Shown here: in pieces, positions 49,781 to 63,390 of the stretch | How positions within the stretch are numbered: the stretch's first letter is position 1 | How the letters are laid out: the number at the start of each line of letters is the position of its first letter | Assembly: GCF_027744825.2 (NCBI RefSeq) | Contig: NC_071338.1 | Span: 22,196,001-22,260,000, forward strand | Direction: 5' to 3' | Origin: Synchiropus splendidus | Taxonomy: Eukaryota; Chordata; Actinopteri; Syngnathiformes; Callionymidae | Length of the DNA: 64,000 nucleotides | The notes under the pieces: model-generated | Told to the model about the DNA's origin: nothing | Databases searched by the model: none | Seen by the model: the letters and a program-made list of their open reading frames with translations, nothing else | Made by a program: the position numbers and the translations under genes

Positions 49781-51119
49781 GTAAGGCTGACTTCTGCTGG
49801 ATTCTCTTGTATTTCTATGTGTTATGTTTATATGCTTTTATGTTCAAGCTGAGCTGGTTATCCTATTATTGGACACGTGCTTGTCTCAATGAGTGCTGAG
49901 CAGTTGACAAATCAATTCATAGGCTCATATTTGAGCGCTTTTTATGTTGCAATTAACTTTTACTCATTTAGCATTCATGTGTGTAGTTTGATGCGTTTTG
50001 TTACCACACGTTTTCAGTTCTTTTTTAGCAACCCATACATAAGAATATCTCTTATTATTGCTACATCTTCTTAATTATTTGCTTTGTTTTTTGGGTATTT
50101 GCAGGTGGGTTTGTTTATGATCCTCTTTTTAGCAGTACTATTTAGTATTGTTTCAATAAGGGATTTTTTTTTAAAATACAAAATGATAATCCTCTTGGAA
50201 TAAACGTATAAACAACTTTTTCTTCGACAGAAAAATCCTCAGTCATGAAGTCAAACCAACTGTTAAAATGTGAAACAAATAAACAGTCATTCTAATATTT
50301 TCCACTTAAAAAAAGATTCTGTGAGCAGAGAGTCGCCGCCAATTTTAATGATAAAAAAAGACGTTAACCCTGCTAGATTTGCTTTTCAAGTGCATCTGCT
50401 TGCTCCCCAGACTTCACTCTTTGAGCATGTCAGTTACTAAAGACTGCAGTTTTCGATTCATGTCAGCTGACTCGTCCCCATGTGGGCCAAGGTAAACATT
50501 CACCAGGTTCTTAGAAAATCTGCCAAATTGGCTACAGGAAACAATCCACCATATCCCCTGATAATAAAGTCTTTATACAAGTGGAGTCCGCTGACAGGAG
50601 TCTCCTGTTTCATCCCTCTGTTTCCGTCTTCATTGTTTTTGTCATACTTTAGAGGTTTATATTTTTACCCGGGCGTAGCGGTGTCAATGTGAATTTTTGA
50701 TTCTGAAGATTTCATTTCTCCACACAGTGATGTGTTTCTCTGAATTTTGCGTCGCCTCAGTGTTACGCTTAACAAAGAGGTTATTCATAGAGTGATGCAC
50801 ACAGGGCACGGTGCTAATAGAGCAGGAATCACGTCAGAGCAAACAGTGTTTTTACAGTGAGAGAAAAGAGCGGCGCGAGTGTCCGCTAGAATGCCTCGTT
50901 CTTCCTCTGTTTTCAGCCACATATGTTCTCTTACTCTCCCCGGGTAGCTCGATCTCTCCCTCTTTTGCTCTCCTTGTCTCTTTTGGTTTCTTTCTCTCTT
51001 CGGATCATGCACTTACACGCACACACTCACACTGTGTTCCTCTGTCTCCCAGCCTCCTCAGTGTACATTTGGCCTCGGGGCACTTCTTTCCACTGGAGCC
51101 AGTGGAAGGAGGGGCCCTT

Positions 51120-51500
51120 TTGTGTGAATTAGGATAATGGCTGACAGCAGAAAGCAAAACAATTACACAGACAGATCCGTGTACACGCTGCGTTCGGCCA
51201 TGTCCGGTCCAGAAGGGCAGCCTTGAATCCAGGGGAGGTGACAGCTAATCGGCCGCGCGGGGTTAAAGAGTTTCAAGTTGATGATTACTTTTAATAGATC
51301 GCCTGCTGAATAATGCAGGGAGCTGGGGGAAAGTTAGTCTAGTAACTAATGTGCGGGGATCCATCTTCCTCTGCACGGCCCATATTAAGGGACAGTGCTC
51401 ATGAAACATTGATGCTCACTCTGTGAAACCCTCAAAGAGGGCAGTCTGTCGTCGGATAGAAACTGTGGAAATTAGAGGAGATGTTCAGAGACAAGGGAGA
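51120..51500. promoter_or_regulatory. Candidate conserved element in kctd15 intron
   Basis: Non-repetitive, CpG-retaining block (GACAGCTAATCGGCCGCG, GATGATTACTTTTAATAG, CCTGCTGAATAATGCAGG) between low-complexity flanks. It has homeobox-like TAAT words and no reading frame of note. Called on appearance. Confidence 0.25.
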
Positions 51501-54500
51501 TGCGATGGACTTTTTTTTTTCCTCTCAGAAGATGAAGGTTTTGTGTTCACATGTGAAGCAGCTTTCAGAAGGTTCCTCTAAGTCCAGTAGTTTCCTAATT
51601 GGGTTGGGAGATGCATCATTACATTTGGAGGAGAGAGAATGTTTTGGTTGAGGCTGTCTTTTGTGTAAGTGGGCCTGTGTTATAATAGAATGTAATGGCC
51701 TTGTTTTTCACTTCAAGAATGTGCTGCTCAGCAAGTGATGACGCTGACTGACACGTTCTAAGACAAGTGACGATGACCGGGAAGTATCAACAAAACACGT
51801 TTAGAACAAGGAACTGATTTTTTTAAATGACTTATCATTAGTGGTGAGACTTGCTGGGGTGCCCACGTGCAAGTCTAGGTTGCTTAGGGTGGTGCACACA
51901 TACAGACCAACATCTCTCAAAAAACATAGCATATTCATTTTCATTTCCTATTAGCAGCCATGAATGTGGTTCTGTAGCCCAAAAGGTTTTCCACAAATTA
52001 AAATTTGTCTGTGAACAAAACAGTAAAAAAAGTATTTGTGTTGTTAATACGTGTAGAGGAATACTGCCTCTTAACTTTCACCAAAGACACCGTCAGATAG
52101 AGTGTAGGTTTTCTGTGAGAGAAGAAGCCACCTCAGAACAGTCCACCAGACTCGGTTCTCATTCGTCACGCGTCAGCACTAATCATGAACTGTTCTCTGT
52201 TATTATGCAGCTTTCAGTGTGAAAAGTTAACGCTTCTATTTCTGAGTGTCATTTGTTGTCTCGTCTGAGTAAACAATTTATTTGCAGACATGAAGTCTGA
52301 CGTAAGACATTCATGTGACTGACATCGTGAGCACACTAGTATGCCATTCATCATATTAAGATGTGTGGAAGGGCACTATTGAAATAAGAAAAGAAAACCA
52401 AAAATTGCCAAAACATTGTTTGAACGTCAACTTCATTTGGGTGGAGCCTTATGTGAAATATGTTGCTGAATTAGGGGTCATTCTTCAAACAGTTGCAGAT
52501 GTCTCTAAATGGTCTCGATTTTGAGTTGGAAAGAAAGATTTCAGCAGCTTACAGAGCTAGTCTGGAGTCTTGAATAGAACATTCATTCTGTTATTCATTT
52601 GAGACTAGTTACAAAATAAAAGCATGTGATATGCAAGTACCGATTGATGAGGAGCAATTATCTTGGCTTCGTCATTTTTTTTTTTTTTTTTTTTTTTAAG
52701 TCAACTTTTTTTCTTCTACGTCTTCAGTTTTGGGTGTCTTTAAAAAAAAAATCACATCTGCCGTTCCATATTTTTCTGATACAGTATATAAGGTCGGATT
52801 GTAATTGATACATAAAAACAAGAAAAATAGTCTCATAAACTTGTGAAATTAAACATTTAATGGCCAACAATTTTGACGATGATCATCCTAAAATATCAGT
52901 TTAGAAATAGATGGTGTTTGAACTCCTTAGTACCTATCCAAATATAATTTTTTAATTAGATTAATTCACATATATAAATACATACATTTAAGACTGGATT
53001 TAAATACTTCAGTCATTCAGCTGTAATGCTAATCTTTAAGCATTAGTGAAGCCTGTTGCTACATGTAAGGTTTCAAGAAAACAACTTTATTCATACTTGA
53101 TCTGTGTCAAATAATGAATTTAATATAACGTATTTTAGGCTTCAGAAATGACAAATTTTGGGCTTATACTTTCCTTGTCTAATGGTGTTAATGCATGTCA
53201 GTTGATATTCTTCATATTGTGTTTGGGGTGAGTGATGTGCAGGAAGCTACAGGAAGCTTCGTGAGTGTTTATTTCCTGTTAGCATCTGCTCTAATAGAAT
53301 GGTTGTTACCTGCGTCAGGTCCTCCAGCCATTACAGCAGATTCTCTGGCAGCTCTGAGGTGCCGGCCGACCGAGCTGCAGCAGCTAGGATCCTGCCAGAT
53401 ATTGCCCACCTACTGCCCGAATGCCTGCACTCACTTGGCACTGCTGGGGTGGGAGATCTAACTCGTTCCTGTCCTTTCTAACCTCTCCACCCACTGCTTC
53501 CCTCATTCCCCCACAGCTCTCACTCCGTCTTCATCTCCCTCCTCTTTGTTTCCGTTTTAATCCTCTTTTATTTCTATAATTAATACGATTTTAATTGTTC
53601 CTATATGTGCATTACACACACCTGCTAACACCGGTCTCCAATTCAGAGACTCAAGTGGGAAAAACAGAGACCAAGAGGAAAGGAGAGAGAGAGAGAGTGA
53701 AGGGAGAGGAGGGGGCAAAGAAAAAGAAAAACAGGCAGCATTTTAATTGCTTTTTAAAAAAGTGGAGATGAAAAACAGAGTTAGCCTGCAGGGGTATGGT
53801 GAAATTCTAGCTGGAAGAATTGCAAGACCATATGAGAAAGGAACACCTCAGGCCAAACAGGGAGATGAGTATTGGTTTTTTATAAAGCATTTTGCATCGA
53901 TTTCCAGAGAGAAAGCGAGTAAGGCAGAAGGATGGAGATGGAGAGAGAGAGAGTGGAGGAGAGGAGAAGAAAGGATGGCAGGAGAAGACGGAGCGAGGGA
54001 GGACCGTCTTTGCTCTGCTTCTTCACACACTCAAGTCAAAGAAAATAAACTGGATGAATTTGACGTGATAACTTCAGTGCGCGGAGCAGACACGTCGTGG
54101 TGACCTGCTACGATTTAGATTTAAATCAGTAGAACTAGTTCATAGGACCAGTGAAGTCGACCCCTCACTCAGCTCATCTGTTCGACTCCAACACGCCGTC
54201 TGTCAACGTGTTTTCAAGTTGTCATTTGGTGAGTCCTACAGTTCTGTTAGCAGACATCACAGCGGCCATGGCGGTTGCAGAACTGATCACATTAGAAGGG
54301 TAATAACAACGGCAGTGCCAGCAGCTGCTTTAGAAACAATGCAGCAAAACTGTAACATGCCACTGGATTGTTATTGTGCCTCATTTAAATCTTACTGGCA
54401 CAAAGCTTCTGTGCTGGAAAATTCACTTTCAGAAATTCACTCCAGAGCATTGTTTCATTGCTCTACTTTACTGGAGCAAGATTTTAATGGTGATGATGCA

Positions 54501-55929
54501 GAAGAGGTGTTTGTAGAATACAAATGATCGACAAACACTTTTATTATCTTTTAATATGTGGAATCCATTAGTTACTGCTTGATTTTAAACACTGCAGTTG
54601 ACTCACGTCTTGGGTGATCTTGTTTACTCTGTGTGTTAAAACAGTGAGTCAAGATCGACGATGTACTTTTATATAAATATTCCTTGTCTTAAACTAAGTA
54701 AGCGTTCTATTCTTGTTTGCGTTCATTCAATTGCTGTTTTACCACAGAGAGATGAACCTGTTTTGTCATTAACAAAGAACTGCTGTGTTTTATTGTGACT
54801 TAATCCAAGGGTGAATTAAAAACATCTAAATGACATAATACAAAGTTTACATGAAGCTTCAATTCTATCATGTGCTGGTCAGTGGGAGCACATCAATGAA
54901 CTATCTGTGCTGTTCTCCTGCCTACTCTTATCCCACCTCCAACCCTGCTCCTGAGGAACGTCATCTTGTTGTCATTGACAATACACCTTCTCTATTTATC
55001 AGAAATCATTGCACACTTTGTTTTTGTATTCATTTTTGCGGTGCAAAATAGCCGCAGTCCAGGCCAAAGTCGTTCGCAACTGTTCAGAGCACCTAAGTAC
55101 ATTTCTGCATTTTATACTTTTTTGGTTACTTTCACAGCCATCAAACGTGGCTGGTTATGGGGTTCCTCATTAGTTTGTATGAACTGAAGTCTGTCAAAAT
55201 GAAAATCCATCCAACTCAGAGTTGTCTGGAAGCATAACTAGAAGATTATATTTATGAAGGACAAAGTGGCTTTTCTCTTAACAAAGCAGTTATTTATTTT
55301 CACCATGACAGAGATGTACCAACTAGTTTATTTATTTTGGAGGGTACGGGGAGATTTTGTTAGGATATGTGTTCGCTGCATTTATAAAATGTAACCATAG
55401 CAACACATTCTAGCGAAGGAAAAGTAAATCCTACGACAGCGTGACTATGCCATGACTCTATTGCTTATTATTCTTCCCCCCAAAAAGTGCTTTATGAGTA
55501 AAGGCTGTCACTTACATATTGTATTGTATAGTCATCATTTTCAAATCTCCTTTTGGTGTTTCCCATCAGGGGTTTCACTGTCTTCTCTCCTTGATGGTCC
55601 ATGAACTTAATTGTTTGTCTTCCTTCTTCTTCTTTTTAAAAATTTTTAACCTGATGTCTGCATTCCTTTTATTAGTCAAAGGTGTCCACCACCTCCCTTT
55701 CTTTCTCATTGTTTTTTTTTTGTTCAATAATTAAAATGTGATACTTGCCATGTACAGAATATTTTTAAAAACTATGATTATATTATTTATTGTTATATTA
55801 TTGTCATATTTCAAACAATGTAAGTATGATTAGCGTGTTATGTATGTCGGAGCATTAGCAGTCAAAATTCTGTTAGGTGAAACATATGTCGCCTGCACAT
55901 TAGTATTTCTGTCCACGGTTCCCTCCTTC

Positions 55930-56160
55930 TGTTTCATTTCCGTCCGTCTGACAGGTGTAATAATAGAGCTGTAACGCTGCATTTATGCCATTAATTTCTG
56001 TAACTACGAGCAGCGAGCATGTGTGTTGTTGTAATCTCGCTGCAGAAAGGGACACTTCAAACAAGTCTGGGATGGAGAAACTGCGCCTTGAGCTTCTTGT
56101 TTCAACCTGGGATGCTAATGCATTTCAAGCTTTGCGCTAATAAAATTGAAAAATAAATGG
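55930..56160. promoter_or_regulatory. Candidate conserved element before kctd15 exon 56271
   Basis: Unique block with TAATAATAGAGCTG, GCCATTAATTTCTG, GATGCTAATGCATTTC and GCGCTAATAAAATTG words, no coding frame and no transposon ends. It lies 110-340 bp before the exon. Called on appearance. Confidence 0.25.
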
Positions 56161-56184
56161 AGGGTAATTGTTTCATGCATTTGA

Positions 56185-56463
<279 letters not shown>

Positions 56464-58428
56464 TAGCTCGCAGTGTTGGAGCATAACAACATAAAAAGCT
56501 TAAGTGTGTAAGGACATGCTCAATTCCGCCTTACAGTATTGACTTATTCCCTCTCCGAGGATAATTTAATACTGCGTTAAAATATTTCAGTGTTTACTCT
56601 TTGCAAGTGGAACTAGTGTGAAACAATGACACCTTAAAAATCTATGCATATAAATCAGTGGGAATCAGCTCATGGTGTCTCAGAAGGTCCCGACTAACTG
56701 GAGCTCGGCCTGCTGTGTGCCGAAGCCCTGAGCTGTTGTTTTTCACCAAAAGTGTTTTGTAGAGGTGAGGGCAGGTGAGGGCAGGTGAGAGCGCCTGGAC
56801 CAGCAGCTCAGACCTCACAGTTTTAATGCTGATGGCAATTTGACGTTAATGTTTTTCTCACCATCTAATGAAAATGTTGTCGTAGTTATACTCGTATTGT
56901 CATTTGCACTTCAGGAGTGATCATGTATTTTCCCCGCCAGGCAACTATTCAACCAGTTTACTTCATTGCGCGTCTGATATTGCTGGTATTAACATAGCTG
57001 AGCTTTGTTGCGTTCATGAAGGAAATTGCTTGTTTGCCAGAGAAATCCAGTAACAAAGAAGCGACCTTGTTCAAATCCCAAAACCAACAGAGATACCTTG
57101 TTGAGACTCTAAATCCCAAAACAGTCGAGAATCTTTCCTGACCTGATTCACATCCATGAAAGCTGTTGCAGGGTTTGGCAGCGGTCTGCAATCTGATCAA
57201 GGTTAAAAAGAACAATAACAAGCTCTTTGCAGAAACTATTTTCGAGGACACAAATGATTTATGTAATAAATGGATGTATTAAAATGATTTTAATGTATTT
57301 AACCTTGGTTACACAAAACTAGTTTTGGATGAAGTATTAAAAATGAAATTGTGAAATGTGTTTCAAAATTAGTTTGTGTCGACGTCCCACTGGTCATTTA
57401 TTTCTATTAAGTTGAATAATATCAGATAGTGAGTTACTGCTGAGTGGGACTGACTCATTTAAATGACACATACGCAGAATATATTTAAAGAAAAGATCAT
57501 GAAACCACATGCTAATATTTGAGATTTGTCATCCTCTCTCGAACAATTTGCCTATAATATTGAATATATTCAGAAAAACTTCATTTCCTCTCAGTCATCT
57601 TAAACCAAGCAATAATTCTCCCACTGATCAGATGATAAATTCCTCCCAAGCAAAGTTAGAGGAGTTTACTGTATAAATTTCCTCTCCAGTTTGGCCCTAA
57701 AGACTTTGCTTCTCTCCACCAGCCAGTCACTGTCTGGTTGTTGGGGCTCGGCAGGTAGCGGACAGCTGGTTTATCTGAGCTTCCTTTAATTGAAAGCAGA
57801 TGCTTGCTGTTGTTGAATTATGTTGATGATCTCTGAAAAAAGCACTAAACATTAAAAATTGTGAGCTCTAAAACCAGAGCAGCTGTTGAAATGCTCTAAA
57901 GTCGTCTGTGTGGAAAAGCAGTTGCTTGAGATAATCTATATTGCAGTGAAAGTATTGTTGCTAAATGCTCAAACGTAGGTGAAGTAAGTGGGTCACTTGT
58001 CTCCATTAAATACGAGTCCAGTCCGAGTCAACTGAATAATATGAATTTAATCCTGCTTTTCCGATATTTCAGCGCCATCATCATCGTCGACATATTGTCC
58101 ATTCACAGAAGCCACGGCACGACTCAGGCGTATCAAACTCAGGTCTGTGGTTTAGTGATGGCCCACAACATAATTCCATCAAGTCCATTATTGATGGCTC
58201 CGTGGCAGAAAACACTAGCTAGCTCTTAACTCTTAATCTTTAGTCTTAACTTGTGTTTCCCATTAAAATCTAATTCAACCAAATGCTGGAGCAAATTATT
58301 GGTAATTTGACTGTGGTGAAACAAACCAAAACCTTGGGAAATTACATGAAACCGCATGATCAGCGCAAAGACATTTATTTATATTTGTCATCGAAAACTC
58401 CGACCAGCAGCAGAACCAGGTGCAAGTC

Positions 58429-58447
58429 ATATATATATATATATATA
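58429..58447. repeat. (TA)n microsatellite, short
   Basis: About nine TA units. Confidence 0.85.
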
Positions 58448-58649
58448 CTTGATACAAACTGTTAAGAAAGATGGAAAAAGCTGTACGTCATAAATACAAT
58501 TCGGGATATAATAAATATAATAAAAATCTGTCTAAATATCATGAAATGAAAATAATATAGTTTATTTTCAAAATAAACTCCAAAGAAGATATAAGTCTAA
58601 GTGAAATTCTTTCCAAAAACCAAAAAGAATTTTAAGAACTGCTTCAACA

Positions 58650-58826
58650 TGTGCTTTTATGAATAGTGTCTCTAGTTTCAGAGCGCTCCAGATGCTGCCT
58701 TATAATAATCTTTGCTTTTCAACAGCTATATTAACAAAACTTCTTAGCATGCATAATCAAAGAGCAAACCTAGTGTGCGCTGAAAGTGATAATACTGTTT
58801 CACGAAGCTTCACCAGCCATTCACTA
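58650..58826 (-). mobile_element. hAT-like MITE, copy 14 (strongly diverged)
   Basis: Weak matches TTTCAGAGCGCTCCAGATGC, TTTCAACAGCTATATTAAC, ACTGTTTCACGAAGCTTCAC and the end CCATTCACTA follow the family order. The left end is lost. Confidence 0.4.
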
Positions 58827-59094
58827 CCAGCTACACATAGAAATAGGATGAAGGCCGTCGAGCTGATGCTCCAACAGCACCTGCGTCACAGTGGACGGAC
58901 ACATTGGTACGCTTCGCAGCTCCTTGAGAAGTTGCGAACTGTGAGAAGACCATATTAAGAAGCTCCAGGATGACAAAGTCAGAAACGCATGTCAGTTAAT
59001 TCATTTCATTTTGCCTGTTGTCCGGACAGTGACATTTAAATGCTCAGTCCATTGAGAAACAGGTGCTGTCTGGGCATCAACTCGATCCCACATC

Positions 59095-59238
59095 CGACAT
59101 ACGAAAGTGTTTTATTTCTCGTACGAATGTGAGAATTATCCTGTATGAACGTGTTTTTTTTTCTTGTACGAATGTGAGAATTATCCTGTACGAACGTGTT
59201 TTTTTCTCGTATGAACGTAATAATAATCTCGTACGAAC
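59095..59238 (+). repeat. 45-bp tandem repeat with CGTACGAA core
   Basis: TTCTCGTACGAATGTGAGAA then TTATCCTGTATGAACGTG at 59116-59160 recurs at 59161-59205 with few changes and continues as a partial third copy. Each 45-bp unit holds two related half-units (GTACGAATGTG and GTAYGAACGTG) about 22 bp apart, and the core CGTACG is palindromic. Confidence 0.85.
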
Positions 59239-59869
59239 CAGACAATACATCAATAAAAATAACGTACCATGACAGTTTAGGGCTTCTGTACAATTGTAAT
59301 GCACATTCTAGACAAACATTTCAGTAATGGAAGCTTTTAACACGATTTTAAAGTTCATATCAAGCTGACAATCTGACTTTGTTCCTAAAACTACTGGAGG
59401 ATTCATTATTACTGTCCTAGAGTGTTGAGTCTAATCCAAACCAAGGAAATCATGTCTGTCTGCTCCAAAATTCAACTCACGAAATCCAACTGTTAAGCTT
59501 TAAAATCGCCGATGCTCAGAACTACAACTTTACAACGCAGTACTTGCAGCTGTGAAATGGAGGTTGGCATCGGTCTGGTGCCACATGATTCCACACATAT
59601 GCGACGGATCTGTCACAAAGCTGGTTCCTGTTAATAGTTTTTACTGTGGTGTTGTTTCCTGGTTGTCTTCTCCCCGTCACATCTTCTTTCCCTTAACTTA
59701 CATGACCTTTCCAGTGGGCTGGCACTTGTTCATCATTCCCTACAAGGGAACGAGGCGAGGCCAAGCCACTTAGAGCCGGGGGCCTTCTCCGTGGGCCTCA
59801 CGGGGAGTCTGAGCTCCAGCCAAACCGCAGACAACAAACATGACATGAAAGCCCTGCATATTTTGGCAA

Positions 59870-60360
59870 ACAGCGTCCTGACTCATTGCCGATTATTTTG
59901 TCTCTTTTTATTCATGCTTTTCCTTTCCCTTTCTGTGAAGTCTTGACAGTCCAATCAGACGCCACCATTGAAGGGAGAGCATTGTTTCGACTCATTATGA
60001 TCCCCTCGCATAATCCTCCGTTGATCTGCATACCTTTCAATTTGTGTGACGCCGGGGGAAAAAATGCAAATAGTGCGAGGCAGAATTGAGCATGTCCTTA
60101 TCTGAACACAATCAGGCTTGCCGTCGCCCCGGGGCCGGGTCCGTGGTGCTGCTGGCAGCCACGGCACTGTGTGTTTTGCTAAATCAATGTGAAAGTCTGA
60201 GCAGAATAGGAAAATAAATTTTTCCAGCTTACATTAGTGGAACAAAATATTCCGTATTAATATCCACCTCCATCACATTATTCAAACTCCAATTAATCAC
60301 AAGCGTTTAAGTAAAGCTCAGCGGTATCGACTGCATACATAAGCTGGTTCGCCAGGATAT
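59870..60360. promoter_or_regulatory. Candidate conserved element in kctd15 intron
   Basis: The longest even, unique block in this intron. It includes octamer ATGCAAAT (60064-60071), TCATTATGATCCCCTCGC, CTCCAATTAATCACAAGC and CGTATTAATATCC. There is a CpG-rich segment at 60120-60160. No coding or transposon features. Confidence 0.3.
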
Positions 60361-62079
60361 TTTTTTTTTATTTCGCCTTTCATCAATATTTGCCTTTTCA
60401 ACTCCGAAGTGGAAAACAAATTGAGCAATTGTGGCGCACGTTTATCCAAAACATACAGACTCCGACATAGAGACGTCGAGCTCTTCTCTCTGTATTTGCC
60501 CTTCGTTTTTCCACGACCCATGTCCTTCCCTCGGATGTTGCCTTGCCGACGGGCGATCAGCTCAAATCATTATTTTGAAGCTCTAAAGGGTTTCTGGACA
60601 TATGATTGTGGGATGAATATTCTGGTGCGTTCGGCAGCTCAGGCAGCCGGGGACGAAGTCGCTTGCCCCATCTCCGTCTCGTCCTCACCTTAGCGCTCAG
60701 GATTACTCTGTTGTTCTCTGTATTGCTCAGGATGACTAAAGTGCCTCGCAGACAGACCCCTGTTAAAAACATATCCATCCATGGCTTCAGACCTGTGAAG
60801 AATGAGGAGCTACACTTTGATACAGAGAGCTGCCTGAAGCGCAGCGTCTCAGTATGAGGTTTGTCAGCTGCAGCAAGAGGGCCAGGAGAGAAAAAGACAA
60901 GGAGCGAGGGAGAGAGAAAGAGGAAAAGAAGAGAAGGGGCTACTCCCCTACTGCTCTTCTCTCTCAAATCCAAAATATTAGACTGTCAGCTTCAGATGTG
61001 TTGCATCAAGTCGGAGTTGTACGTGGTTCATGTTCTGGCTTCAGATGAAGGACCAGTTTAGATGAGGACATTGATAAACTGGCCTGTCAGGCGTCCTGAG
61101 TTCTGCTGCCCGTTATGACCAACATCAGCAAGGAAACGTTTTTGCATATAAAGTGCCAATATTTTGTGATCCCACCTGGTCGTCTAGTGTTGTCCATTGA
61201 AGATCATGTTTTTGAAGGTGCTGGTTTGTCTGTCTGTCATTGTGTTGGGTTTGGACTGAAGCTGCTTGGCTGAGGTTTGCACTCCCTGAATCCTTTTCTT
61301 ATCCTTGTCTAAAACTCTGCGTTTCATTACCTTTTTTTTCTTCATTTAAACACACATCTACAGATCCCATGATGAAATGAAATTGTCCAACAACTCCTGG
61401 CCATTCATAGACCTGCTTCCAAAAACTTTACTTCTTAAACTATTATAAATAAAATCTCTTAGTTGGTGTCCAACACTGGAAGATTAGTCCCTGTTTAAGT
61501 TTCAAAAACTACCTGCTTGTTGACATATTTTGGGGCAAAGTAGCTCGAGAAATTTGGGCAAATTCAAGCCAGAAAAAAGGGACCCTCATCTTTTTCTTCT
61601 TGAATAGGATCTAAAGATTCATTTAAATATGTTTTATTTCTGTTGCTTCCAGTCGTGTGACCAACTGCGGCTGAAACAGGACACATTTTGCATGCATCTA
61701 GACCGGGAGCCTGGTCAGACCAGTAAAATAAAATGATGACCTTGAAGATACCCGTGCATTCTAATATTTTGACTGAGCGGTTACATATCTCTGATGGAAT
61801 CTTCTGGACCCCAAAGACACTAAGCTATAGCAGGCAGTCGTCGTTTGGCTGTTGTTTGCCCTGATCCTGCTGTGTTCGAACTTGGAGTGTTTTACATTAA
61901 AGTTTCAGAGCGGGGCATGATCGTGTTTGACAGAACGCCGCCCCAGTTAGCATCGACCACACTCTCACACATACATGGTGTTTAGACTTTTCACGGCAGC
62001 ACAATTGTCTTTCCATCATCTATGTAATCAACTAGATGACGGTTTTGTCTGCGGCGCTTTCCAAAAGTCCAAACATTTC

Positions 62080-62340
62080 ACCGCAGCCCGGGGGCCAGCG
62101 GACGCCAGCCTCACGTGGGGCTCCATAACAATGAACGGAGCTGTCAATCTGTCCCCAACAAACCTCTAATCACAACACAGATTTATTAATTACTAATTGT
62201 TTAGCTGAAGGATTTGCAGCATTTAGGTGCAACCTAATTAAATCTTGTTCTAATAGGAGCTTAACATCGGGCAACAAGCCTCATTAACATAAAAAGCCCT
62301 CCATGTGAGGAATACATTAAAACCCTCCCCGGCCGATGAT
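62080..62340. promoter_or_regulatory. Candidate conserved element in kctd15 intron
   Basis: Unique block dense in homeobox-type TAAT words: TTATTAATTACTAATTGTTT, GCAACCTAATTAAATC and CATTAACATAAAAAG. It lies within a stretch free of repeats; called on appearance. Confidence 0.3.
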
Positions 62341-63390
62341 TGTCCTCATGTTCACTTGCACATATCTTTCCCTCACCTCCCATCTGCCTCCAATTGCAAA
62401 CTTCCGCGTCCCTGTGTTTTCTATGGCTGCGGTGAATGATGGTGCCATCTGCTCTTGTGGGAAATTAGAGGCAAGAGTGGCGGGGCAAATGCCCCCCAGC
62501 AGGTTCAGCCCAGGAGGGAGAGGCTGGCAATCTGCTGCAGACTGTCTGCACACTGGAATGCACCATCCCGCTCCACCAGAGCCCCACTGACGGCCTTTCT
62601 CAATTCGGCCTGCTATGACTTGCCAAGGGCCAAAATCTTGCTACAGTGATGCTTTGTTTATTCAAATCAGGCAAACTACAGGTCACCTCAGTGTTTCCCT
62701 GAGTAGCTATCAATGGCACCCTGTCAGAAGGACACTTTCTCATTTGTGTTGGCTCTTCTGAATAGGTGACAGTTGACCTCGTAACTCCTCACATGGGACC
62801 AGGGACTAGGTCAGCATCTTGTTAGAAACCAAACGTTTAAACTTGAGCATGTATTTGATGCTACTAGGTTTAAGATTGCACTTTTGCTCGATGAATTTTG
62901 TTCCCCTCAGACTGGTGCATTGTCTCAATACCTTGGAAACCCATTTGTTTGTGAGAGTTGTTACAGAGTTTCTTCTTTTGTAAATGTTTCAATTCTTCCT
63001 CCGTAATTAGATTAGACTCAGTTGGCGTTCGTAATCGTCTGTTGACTAGTGTGGCCACAGGTCAACGAAGGACAATTCTCTTGTACGGGTCCTCAAATTT
63101 TGACTCTTGTCAAGTGACTTGTATGTCCAATGCACCGAACTCAGCATTCCATGTGTTTCATTCCATGGTGTTCAAAAAAAGTGCTTGGGTTTGGTGACTA
63201 TACAAGTCATTATTCTGGGTGTATATAGTGCAGTACGATATGTGCCCATACAGGCTTCACTCACTGTGACCGAGTGCGTTTTTTGACATGGTATCAGGAC
63301 ATGCCGCAGTAGGGGAAATTGAATTGAAATCCTTGTGCATCAACATGCAACACAACAGACTTAATGTCACCCTGGAACGTCCACTTAGAC

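Noticed and set aside
54219..54527. 102-codon plus-strand open frame in the kctd15 intron
   Set aside because: No family resemblance or splice context; could be chance or an unrecognised old repeat.
60557..60973. 138-codon minus-strand open frame in the kctd15 intron
   Set aside because: No domain, no splice support and composition typical of random GC-richer sequence.
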